Source: Burkholderiales bacterium (GTDB taxonomy: Bacteria; Pseudomonadota; Gammaproteobacteria; Burkholderiales; SG8-41). Taken from it: DNA of 48,493 nucleotides. This document shows positions 18,770-25,056 of the stretch, piece after piece. The position numbers were made by a program, and so were the translations under genes. How positions within the stretch are numbered: position 1 is the first letter of the stretch; each line of letters begins with the position of its first letter. The DNA is taken from assembly GCA_019751125.1 (NCBI GenBank), contig JAIENU010000026.1, positions 1 to 48,493 of the forward strand, read 5' to 3'. Below the pieces are notes generated by a model. The model worked only from the letters and a program-made list of their open reading frames with translations, searched no databases and was not told where the DNA came from.

Positions 18770-19405
18770 ATGAAATCCTGCAAGCTGCACCCGGTCCCGG
18801 ATTTGCTGCGCCGTTCAATGCTTGGGGCTGCGGGTGGTGCTGCGCTGCTGGGTATGTCAGACCAGGTGCGCGCAGCACAACTGGGCGAGGTGATGGGCGA
18901 GCTGTATGTCAACGGCTTCCGTGCGCCGCCGGGCACCGTGATCAAGCCGGGGGACCGGGTGTTGACCGGCCCTGATACCAGTCAGACCTTTGCTGTCGGC
19001 CAGGATGCCTTCAGGATGCGGCCGCTGACTTCGCTGCAGATCGAAGGCGGCGCCTTTGTTGCCGGCCTGCGTGTGCTGACGGGTGGTTTGCTCGGTGTAT
19101 TCGGTCGCGGCGGCACCCGCACCATCCGTACCTCGACGGTGACCGCGGGCATCCGCGGCACCGGCGTTTATGTCGAGGCGAGCTCGATCATGAGCTACTT
19201 CTGCACCTGTTATGGCGAGGTCGACCTAGAGTGCGTGACCTACGGCTCGAAGCAGCGGGTGAAGACCGATAATCACAAGGCCAATTTCATCTACGGCAAG
19301 ATCGACAGCGGCCGTTCCATAGTGAGCGCGCCGGTGGTCAACCACAGCAACGAAGAACTGATGGCGCTTGAAAAGATGGTGGGCCGCAGGTCGCCCTTGG
19401 GTTGA
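18770..19405 (+). CDS. FecR-domain exported protein
   Basis: A 211-residue protein with a twin-arginine-like leader (LLRRSMLGAAGGAALLG) and a FecR-type beta domain: GEVMGELYVNG, PGTVIKPGDRVLTGP, SQTFAVGQDAFRM, and RTSTVTAGIRGTGVYVEA. The C-terminal part contains YFCTCYGEVDLEC with three close cysteines. It has no FecR anti-sigma N-terminus, so it is likely a periplasmic binding or scaffolding protein. GGAGG precedes the start. It lies 171 bp after the anti-sigma gene and probably belongs to the same transcription unit, although I see no TGTAAG-N18-GTCT site directly before it. Confidence 0.85.
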   Translation: MKSCKLHPVPDLLRRSMLGAAGGAALLGMSDQVRAAQLGEVMGELYVNGFRAPPGTVIKPGDRVLTGPDTSQTFAVGQDAFRMRPLTSLQIEGGAFVAGLRVLTGGLLGVFGRGGTRTIRTSTVTAGIRGTGVYVEASSIMSYFCTCYGEVDLECVTYGSKQRVKTDNHKANFIYGKIDSGRSIVSAPVVNHSNEELMALEKMVGRRSPLG

Positions 19406-19470
19406 ACACCGCCCGGCTCTGGTGATCGTTCGGGAGCGGGGTGCGTTTTGAGGGATTGTTTGGCGGCCGA

Positions 19471-19498
19471 TGTAAGGTTCGGTCAAGTGAACAGGTCT
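19471..19498 (+). promoter_or_regulatory. ECF-type promoter of the Cys-rich peptide gene
   Basis: TGTAAG (19471-19476), 18 nt, GTCT (19495-19498), about 65 nt before the peptide start. Same string and spacing as before the sigma gene. Confidence 0.72.
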
Positions 19499-19562
19499 AT
19501 TTGATGCGCAGTCCTCATTCTGCGCGGATTTGATCAACCATCCATCCAAAAAGGAGTCTTTC

Positions 19563-19739
19563 ATGAAGCGCAAAACAACCCTGGCGGCGCTCGCAGCCCT
19601 GTCGCTGGCCACCGCAGTGCCGGCGTATGCGGCCTGCGGTGCCAAATGTGCGGCCAAGTGTGGTGCCAAGGCAAGCGCGAGCAAATGCGCGGGCAAGTGC
19701 AAGGCCAAATGTGGCGCCAAGTGCGCCGCCAAAAAATAG
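19563..19739 (+). CDS. Small exported Cys/Lys/Ala-rich peptide
   Basis: A 58-residue product: a signal peptide (KRKTTLAALAALSLATAVPAYA) and a mature part of about 35 residues with seven cysteines in repeats of the form CGAKC, AAKC, AGKC and KAKC. No globular fold is expected. It looks like a periplasmic metal- or thiol-binding peptide and recalls the low-complexity bufferin/HvfA-type precursors, although no DUF692 (MNIO) or DUF2063 partner is in the window. AAAAGGAG lies ahead of the ATG at 19563, and an ECF-type promoter sits upstream. A perfect hairpin follows 28 nt after the stop. Confidence 0.82.
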   Translation: MKRKTTLAALAALSLATAVPAYAACGAKCAAKCGAKASASKCAGKCKAKCGAKCAAKK

Positions 19740-19767
19740 CGACTGAGCAGGTGTTCTTCTCATTCAC

Positions 19768-19788
19768 GCCCTCCAGTTACTGGAGGGC
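19768..19788 (+). promoter_or_regulatory. Hairpin after the Cys-rich gene that covers a ribosome-binding site
   Basis: A perfect 9-bp stem (19768-19776 with 19780-19788) with TTA loop. It has no T-run, so it is not a classical terminator. Its 3' arm contains GGAGGG, the only strong Shine-Dalgarno sequence for the small ORF at 19793, so pairing would hide it. Confidence 0.5.
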
Positions 19789-19792
19789 GCGA

Positions 19793-19879
19793 ATGAATCT
19801 GTGGCCGATGCAGTGCGTCTATCGGCAGTTTTGCTGCAGCAGCTTCAAGATGTCACGCAAAATCATTGGATGTCATTGA
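19793..19879 (+). CDS. Possible 28-residue leader peptide
   Basis: A short ORF with GGAGGG at ideal distance and a stop that overlaps the ATG of the next gene as TGATG. The peptide has five cysteines, with CC and GCH motifs near the middle and end. It may serve to couple translation to the downstream gene. Existence is inferred only from the ribosome-binding site and overlap; no homologue is known to me. Confidence 0.35.
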   Translation: MNLWPMQCVYRQFCCSSFKMSRKIIGCH

Positions 19880-20529
19880 TGAGCCAAACAGCCGAAACCC
19901 GCCTTCGGCGCATGCGGCTGCATGCCCGACGTTTGAATGGCATGGCGGATCATTGGCGACCCGGCCAGCGAGCGCCCTGGTTTTCTGCCGTGGTCGGGCC
20001 TCGCCGCAATCTGCGGCTGTGGTCCCGCTTTCCGGCGGATGATGTGATTGACAAGGTCACAGGCGCCCAGTTTTTTGTTCACCGTCACGACATTCAAAGC
20101 CATGGCTACGCCCACTTTCACTGCTTTGTTCGCCAGCCCGGCGGGCGCCATGGCTTGCAACGCAAGGCGGTGACTACGCACATTGCTGCAATCGCGGTTG
20201 ACCGTCAAGGCAAGCCAATAAAAATAATAGTTTTAAATCAATGGGTTACCGATGAATTCTGGCAGAATGCGCGCCACACCCTGGCTTTGCTGGAGAAATT
20301 CAGGTTCCAGACACGTACACCCCACGGGCGTGCCGGCAACTGGCTGGAGTCGGTGCTGCATGTGCATTGGCCTGAATTGCGGAAGCTGCTCAAAGTCCGG
20401 GACCAGCGCCTGCAGCGTTGCTTGTCGCTTCATCCGGATATCAATGTGTTGCAGGACCGTCGGCTGGAGATACTCGGCAGCGTCAACATCGACCTGCGCA
20501 AAAGACTCAGGTTGCTTGGCGCCGCCTGA
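19879..20529 (+). CDS. Uncharacterised His-rich protein, resembles DUF6969
   Basis: A 216-residue soluble protein without signal peptide or membrane segment. A central block is rich in histidine (FFVHRHDIQSHGYAHFHCFVR), followed by THIAAIAVDRQGKP and LNQWVTDEFWQNA. The combination of a RFPADDVIDKVTGAQFFVHRH start and HFHCFVR resembles the DUF6969 family, which has no assigned function; I hold that name loosely. The clustered His could bind a metal. I chose the ATG at 19879 because it overlaps the stop of a small ORF with a strong ribosome-binding site; an upstream in-frame ATG at 19801 has none. It follows the Cys-rich peptide and may share its ECF promoter. Confidence 0.7.
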   Translation: MSQTAETRLRRMRLHARRLNGMADHWRPGQRAPWFSAVVGPRRNLRLWSRFPADDVIDKVTGAQFFVHRHDIQSHGYAHFHCFVRQPGGRHGLQRKAVTTHIAAIAVDRQGKPIKIIVLNQWVTDEFWQNARHTLALLEKFRFQTRTPHGRAGNWLESVLHVHWPELRKLLKVRDQRLQRCLSLHPDINVLQDRRLEILGSVNIDLRKRLRLLGAA

Positions 20530-20548
20530 GTCACCATGCGCGTAGCGA

Positions 20549-20965
20549 TCATTTGCGGATTTTTGGCCAGTGCGCATCCCCGGATTTTATGAAACCGGGA
20601 ATGTCTTTTTCCCAGCGCGCGGCAATGTCGCGGTCGAAGTTGAAATACAGCTTGTTGTTCACGACCTTGGCGAAAGCCGGGTCGCCGGGTGCGAGTTGGC
20701 CTTGCGCCACGGCCCAGGCGCAGTAGCCATCATACTGAGGCAGGAAGTTCTGCGGATTGGCGGCGAAGGTGTCCCGGTTGGCCGTGGACGAAAACTGGTA
20801 AGTCTGCCCGCGATATTGATGCGTGATGGTCTTGATGCCCTTGATGGGTTTCCCGGCACTGAAATAGGCCACAGGGTCGTGGCCACTCAGGGCGGTTGCG
20901 CCAACCAGCGGTGCCAGCAATGACAGCACCATCGCAGCCAATGCAATCAGCATGGATTTAAACAT
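20549..20965 (-). CDS. Exported YHS-domain protein
   Basis: A 138-residue protein with a signal peptide (FKSMLIALAAMVLSLLAPLVGA) and a YHS-type domain: LSGHDPVAYFSAGKPIKG, YQFSSTANRDTFAANPQNFLPQYDGYCAWAVAQG, then the C-terminal VNNKLYFNFD. YHS domains are small modules found with heavy-metal transporters and oxidases and are thought to bind metal; this is a periplasmic stand-alone form. AAGGAGT precedes the start at 20965. An ECF-type promoter lies about 65 nt upstream on the same strand, so it is a likely member of the ECF regulon. Confidence 0.87.
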   Translation of the reverse strand: MFKSMLIALAAMVLSLLAPLVGATALSGHDPVAYFSAGKPIKGIKTITHQYRGQTYQFSSTANRDTFAANPQNFLPQYDGYCAWAVAQGQLAPGDPAFAKVVNNKLYFNFDRDIAARWEKDIPGFIKSGDAHWPKIRK

Positions 20966-21029
20966 GACAACTCCTTGAAGGATTGAGGGTTTGTTGCGCA
21001 CGACGACGGACCACCTTTCCGCACGTAAC

Positions 21030-21057
21030 AGACCCGCTGGCGACGGCATAACTTACA
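21030..21057 (-). promoter_or_regulatory. ECF-type promoter of the YHS gene
   Basis: On the minus strand TGTAAG (21052-21057), 18 nt, GTCT (21030-21033), the fourth exact copy of the element. It lies 65 nt from the YHS start codon. Confidence 0.72.
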
Positions 21058-21074
21058 CGGAATCGCGGCGCTGA

Positions 21075-21103
21075 TTGCGGTTCTGGATTCTGGACTGTAT
21101 ATT
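21075..21103 (+). promoter_or_regulatory. Sigma-70-type promoter of the tetR gene
   Basis: TTGCGG (21075-21080) and TATATT (21098-21103) are separated by 17 nt and read toward the TetR gene, whose ATG is 80 nt further. It is back-to-back with the ECF-type promoter of the YHS gene. Confidence 0.45.
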
Positions 21104-21183
21104 CCTTAACTGCGAATTTGACCCGCTTCCAGCCGTTCGGCCCATGGCGTCAAGGCCCACGGTTCTTTTCTGGCAGTGCACAT

Positions 21184-21780
21184 ATGGCACGTCCCCGAGA
21201 GTTTGATACCGATACCGCACTGGAAAGTGCGATGCAGGCGTTCTGGGCCAAAGGTTACAGAGCGACCTCTCTCGAGGACTTATGCCAGGCGACAGGCCTG
21301 AGTCGCTCCAGCCTCTATGCCGCTTTCGGCGGCAAACGCGCGCTGCTGCACCGTTCGCTGGCGCACTACGAGGAAAACGCGATAGCCCGCATCAACGCGG
21401 CGCTGGCAAAGCCATTGCCGGTACGCGAAGCCATTGCCCGATTCATCGATGAACAGATTGATCGCATCGTCGCGGGGCCGGGGCGCGCTGGTTGTTTCAT
21501 CGGTAACTGCGCCGCTGAACTGGCCGGCGACCGCGCCACTGCCGCACGTGTACGGCAAAGTCTGGAGCGGATCGAGACATTGTTTCAGGCCGCATTGTTG
21601 CGCGGGCAGTCCCGCGGTGAAATTGCCGCCAACGCCGATGTGACATCACTCGCGCGTTTTCTGGTGTCGGGGATCCAGGGGCTGCGGCTGGTGGGCAAAG
21701 CCAATCCGGACCGGGCGGCACTGACGGATATTGCGGCAGTCATGCTGCGTTGCCTTGGGGAACGGGAAAAACCCGTCTGA
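21184..21780 (+). CDS. TetR/AcrR-family transcriptional regulator
   Basis: A 198-residue regulator. The N-terminal helix-turn-helix is FWAKGYRATSLEDLCQATGLSRSSLYAAFGGKRALLHRSLAHY, and the ligand domain includes GPGRAGCFIGNCAAELAGD with two cysteines typical of the subfamily with C-terminal domain TetR_C_33-like. The start MARPREF at 21184 is the usual N-terminus; the longer frame from 21118 is unlike the family. It leads an apparent operon with a Bug protein and the two TGA-interrupted genes, so it probably controls them. The effector is unknown. Confidence 0.9.
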   Translation: MARPREFDTDTALESAMQAFWAKGYRATSLEDLCQATGLSRSSLYAAFGGKRALLHRSLAHYEENAIARINAALAKPLPVREAIARFIDEQIDRIVAGPGRAGCFIGNCAAELAGDRATAARVRQSLERIETLFQAALLRGQSRGEIAANADVTSLARFLVSGIQGLRLVGKANPDRAALTDIAAVMLRCLGEREKPV

Positions 21781-21807
21781 ACGCGTGCAACCAGGAGGAG
21801 GACGGTC

Positions 21808-22797
21808 ATGACGGCGACAATAAACGCTGCAAGGCTGATGCTGGCGATGTTGTTGTGCGCAAGCCCGCTGCTGATGGCGCAGCAGGTGAATCCGTATCCG
21901 GAGAAACCGGTGCGCATCATCGTGCCCTGGGCTGCGGGCGGAAACATCGACGTGCTGACGCGCATTGCCGCGCAGCAACTAACCCGGGCGTGGGGGCATC
22001 AGGTCGTGGTCGACAACCGCGGCGGCGCCAACGGCATGATCGGTTCGGAATCCGTGGTGCGCGCCGCGCCCGACGGCTACACGCTGCTGGTGGATGGCCT
22101 GCAGACCCATGTCATTAACCCGCTGGTGTTCCGCAAGATGAACTACGATACCCAGCGCGATCTGGCCATGATCGCGCTGCTTGGTGCGGTTCAGCATATC
22201 CTGGTGTCCCATCCATCACTGCCGGTCAAGACCACGCGGGATATCATCGCTCTGGCCCGGGCCCGTCCGAAAGACATTGCCTATGCCACCTTCGGCACGG
22301 GCAGCATGCCGCACATGGCCGGGGAACTGTTCCAGCAAATGACCGGTACCGTTCTGCTCCATGTTCCCTATAAAGGTGGAGGACCGGCGCTGATCGGTCT
22401 GCTTTCGGGCGAGGCTGCGTTGTACTGGCCTGGAATTGCGATTGCGACGCCCCACATCAAGACCGGAAAACTGCGCGCCCTCGGTGTGGCCAGCAAGACC
22501 CGGGCGGAGGAGTTGCCGGAGCTGCCCACACTCGCCGAGCAACTCAATGCACCTGAGTATGATGTCACCAGCATATTTTCCTTCATGGCACCCGCGCGTA
22601 CGCCGCAGCCCGTGATCGAAAGAATCAATGCCAGCGTGACCCAGGTGCTCGCCACACCCGACGTGCGCAAGACCTACGCTTCACTTGGCGCCGCGTCCCC
22701 TGATGCGCTGTCGCCGGACCAAACGATGGCCTTGCTGCGAGCCGAGGCTGCACGCTGGGGCAAGGTGGTTCATGTCGCCGGTATCAAGGGTAATTGA
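21808..22797 (+). CDS. Bug/TctC-family solute-binding protein
   Basis: A 329-residue periplasmic binding protein of the tripartite tricarboxylate transporter type, a family greatly expanded in Burkholderiales. It has a signal peptide, then YPEKPVRIIVPWAAGGNIDVLTR, VVVDNRGGANGMIGSE, YATFGTGSMPHMAGELF and VPYKGGGPALIGLLSGE. Many such Bug proteins lack cognate membrane genes, as here. A strong AGGAGGAGG lies 5-6 nt before the ATG. Its position before two putative selenoprotein genes hints that it delivers their substrate or a signal to that pathway. Confidence 0.92.
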   Translation: MTATINAARLMLAMLLCASPLLMAQQVNPYPEKPVRIIVPWAAGGNIDVLTRIAAQQLTRAWGHQVVVDNRGGANGMIGSESVVRAAPDGYTLLVDGLQTHVINPLVFRKMNYDTQRDLAMIALLGAVQHILVSHPSLPVKTTRDIIALARARPKDIAYATFGTGSMPHMAGELFQQMTGTVLLHVPYKGGGPALIGLLSGEAALYWPGIAIATPHIKTGKLRALGVASKTRAEELPELPTLAEQLNAPEYDVTSIFSFMAPARTPQPVIERINASVTQVLATPDVRKTYASLGAASPDALSPDQTMALLRAEAARWGKVVHVAGIKGN

Positions 22798-22846
22798 TGT
22801 TTTTTGATTCAGGTATCCGACTGATTTTTCAACAAAGAGGTGTTTC

Positions 22847-23461
22847 ATGAACAAGAATACAAAACCAGATCCCCGGCTCGCGCCGCTGCCCCAGGAAACC
22901 ACGCCGGAGCTGGCGGCGGCATTTCAGACCTATGTGCGCGTCCTCGGCTTTGTGCCGAACAGCGTGCTGATCATGCAGCGCAAGCCGAAGCTGGTGCAGG
23001 CGCTGTCGCAGCTGGCCGCTGCGACCTGGGATCCGCAGAGCGAGGTGCCGGTGGCGTTCAAGCGCATGCTTGCCCACGTTTCGAGCCGCGCCCACGGCTG
23101 CCATTACTGAATGGCGCACACGGCCGGGGCGGCGCTCGGGCTGGGCATTGAAGACAAAAAACTGGAAGCTGTTTGGGAATTTCGCAGCAGTCCGCTGTTC
23201 ACTGACGCCGAGCGCGCTGCGCTGGAGGTGGCCGTTGCCGGTGCGGCACAGCCGAACGCGGTGACGGATGAGATGTTCACTGAGTTAAAGAAATACTGGA
23301 GCGAAGGACAGATTGTCGAGATCGTCGCGGTGGTGGCGATGTTCGGTTTCATGAACCGCTGGAATGACACGATGGCGACGCCGCTGGAGGAGGAGCCGAT
23401 TCATGTCGGCGAAAAGCATCTTGCACAGAGCGGCTGGAATGTGGGCAAACATCAGCGCTGA
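22847..23461 (+). CDS. AhpD-like selenoprotein with in-frame TGA (Sec88)
   Basis: A 204-residue AhpD / carboxymuconolactone decarboxylase-like protein if TGA at 23108-23110 is read as selenocysteine. The TGA falls exactly in the redox motif, C85-H-Y-U88-x2-H91, where the paralogue at 16211 has C-R-Y-C-x2-H. The reading frame continues without a shift for 116 more codons with conserved blocks FRSSPLFTDAERAAL and MFGFMNRWNDTMAT. The two halves together match the Cys paralogue along its whole length, so this is neither two genes nor a decayed gene. AAAGAGG precedes the ATG. It abuts a second TGA-interrupted gene. An automatic pipeline would call it truncated or a pseudogene. Confidence 0.86.
23124..23139 (+). 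promoter_or_regulatory. Candidate bacterial SECIS element of the AhpD-like gene
   Basis: A GC stem (23124-23130 with 23134-23139, one bulged G, one G-U pair) closes a loop beginning GG about 21 nt after the TGA. Distance and a G at the loop start fit bacterial SECIS rules, but other foldings of this GC-rich stretch compete. Confidence 0.4.
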
Positions 23462-23488
23462 ATGCGCCGTAAACGGGAGGGGTATGCC

Positions 23489-24700
23489 ATGGCGAGGATG
23501 AGTGATTTTTCTGAAACTGAACAAAAGCATCATCTCGACAAGATCGCCGAACTCCCGGATTTTGGCGTAACGCCGGATGTTGCTGGGCCGCCGCTGGCGC
23601 AACGCCGCGTCGCGATCATCACCACGGCCGGCCTGCATTTGCGCAGCGACCGGCCTTTTGACAGCGGCGCCGCTGACTACCGGGTGATTCCTGGTGATGC
23701 GCCGGCGGGCGATCTGGTGATGAGCCACCTGTCGGTCAATTTCGATCGCACCGGATTCCAGGAAGATCTCAACGTCGTGTTCCCGCTTGAACGGTTGCGC
23801 GAGCTGGCTGCCGAGGGTGTTGTCGGCGCGGTCGCGGATGTTCATTACTCGTTCATGGGGGCAACCCAGATCCGCGCGCTGGAGGTCAAGGCGCGTGAGC
23901 TGGCCGGGCTGCTCAAAAAAGATCGCGTCGATGCGGTGCTGCTGAGTCCGGTCTGACCCAACTGCACGTGCGCCGTCGGCGCACTGGGTCATTACCTCGA
24001 ACGTGAGGGCATTGCCACCTCGCAGATCAGCCTGATCCGCGAGCAGACCGCAGCAATCCGGCCGCCGCGTGCCCTGTGGGTGCCATTCATGCTCGGTCGT
24101 CCGTTTGGCGTGCCTGGCGATGCCGGATTCCAGCGCCGGGTGTTGCGCGCGCTGTTGTCCTTGTTTGAGCATGGGCGCGGTCCGCTGCTTGAGGATTTTC
24201 CGGAAGATGCGCCGGCTGGCGCGGCGGATGCCGAAGGTTTTGCCTGCCCGGTGAGTTTTGCGGCTAGTAACGCACTCGATCAGGGGCTTGCTGCAGCATT
24301 GCGTGAAGAGGTCCGGCAATTGGCATCGTGGCATGGTCTGGCGCTGCGCCGCCGGGGCCGCACCACGGTGGGGGTGTTCGGCCCTACGGTGGATGCGGCG
24401 GTGGCTCATATTGCCGCCTGCCTTGACTCCATTGATGCAGCAGTGCCGGGCATGAGCGCGGGTGCTGCTGTCAAACGCGCCAGCGACGACATCCGCGCCT
24501 ATTACTTTGAGGCTGCTGGCGCGCAGCCAGGCAATTTGTCACCGGCAGCGATCGAGCGCTGGTTCTGGAGTGATACCGCTGCGGCGCGAGCGCTTTTTGC
24601 GATCCGTGACCTGTGCCTGTCCAGCAGTGATGCCTCACTGAAACCTTTGGGCAAGATGAGCCTGATTCCCCGGGCGTTTGCTGATAAACCGCCGCGTTAG
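23489..24700 (+). CDS. GrdB-like selenoprotein of the glycine/betaine/D-proline reductase family (Sec156)
   Basis: A 403-residue protein when TGA at 23954-23956 is read as Sec. The product belongs to the selenoprotein B family of glycine, sarcosine, betaine and D-proline reductases. The TGA falls in LLSPV-U156-P-N-C159-T, equivalent to the Sec site of that family, and the frame continues through VGALGHYLEREGI, PPRALWVPFMLGRPFGVPGD and a C-terminal domain without further stops. ATG 23489 is preferred because GGGAGGGG lies 6 nt ahead; ATG 23462 overlaps the preceding stop. Aerobic proteobacterial members lack the other Grd subunits, as here, so the reaction is unknown; U-x2-C suggests a thiol-selenol redox step. 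Confidence 0.86.
23954..23991 (+). promoter_or_regulatory. Bacterial SECIS hairpin of the GrdB-like gene
   Basis: The hairpin begins at the TGA itself: a 7-bp lower stem (23954-23960 with 23985-23991) and a 6-bp upper stem (23969-23974 with 23978-23983) closed by the loop GTC. The loop G is 19 nt after the TGA, within the 16-37 nt seen in bacterial SECIS elements recognised by SelB. Confidence 0.72.
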
Positions 24701-24793
24701 CACCTCTTTTTGCTGCTACGCCGGATCGGGCGACATTGACCGCAAGCCCCTGATTGCGTTACATTTCTGCTCCTTTTTGCGGGGTTCACCGGC

Positions 24794-25030
24794 ATGTCCA
24801 AAACAAGCAAAAACGCCGCCGAGCCCAGCTTCGAATCCGCGCTGGCCGAGCTCGAGAAAATCGTTGAGGCGATGGAAGAGGGGCAGATGCCGCTTGAGCA
24901 GTCGCTTACCGCCTACAAACGTGGTGCCGAGCTGCTGAAGTTCTGCCAGTCGCAGCTGCAGGATGCCCAGCAGCAGGTAAAGATCCTAGAAAACGGCGTG
25001 CTCAAGAATTTCGGCGCGACCGGGCAGTAA
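24794..25030 (+). CDS. xseB: Exodeoxyribonuclease VII small subunit
   Basis: A 78-residue XseB, the small subunit of exonuclease VII, which degrades single-stranded DNA from both ends with XseA. The family signature FESALAELEKIVEAMEEGQMPLEQSLTAYKRGAEL is intact. The length is normal. It lies 26 nt before ispA, the usual xseB-ispA-dxs gene order of betaproteobacteria. The large subunit gene is not in the window. Confidence 0.96.
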   Translation: MSKTSKNAAEPSFESALAELEKIVEAMEEGQMPLEQSLTAYKRGAELLKFCQSQLQDAQQQVKILENGVLKNFGATGQ

Positions 25031-25056
25031 GTTTTCTCCTTCCTGACTTTCCAACC

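Noticed and set aside
22847-23110. A short 87-residue gene followed by a separate gene starting at ATG 23111
   Set aside because: The ATG directly after the TGA has no ribosome-binding site, the frame is unchanged, and the Cys paralogue at 16211 aligns across both parts, so one TGA-containing gene is the better reading.
23957-24079. Noncoding gap between two ORFs at 23956 and 24080
   Set aside because: The stretch is open in the same frame and encodes family-conserved residues after the TGA, so it is coding.
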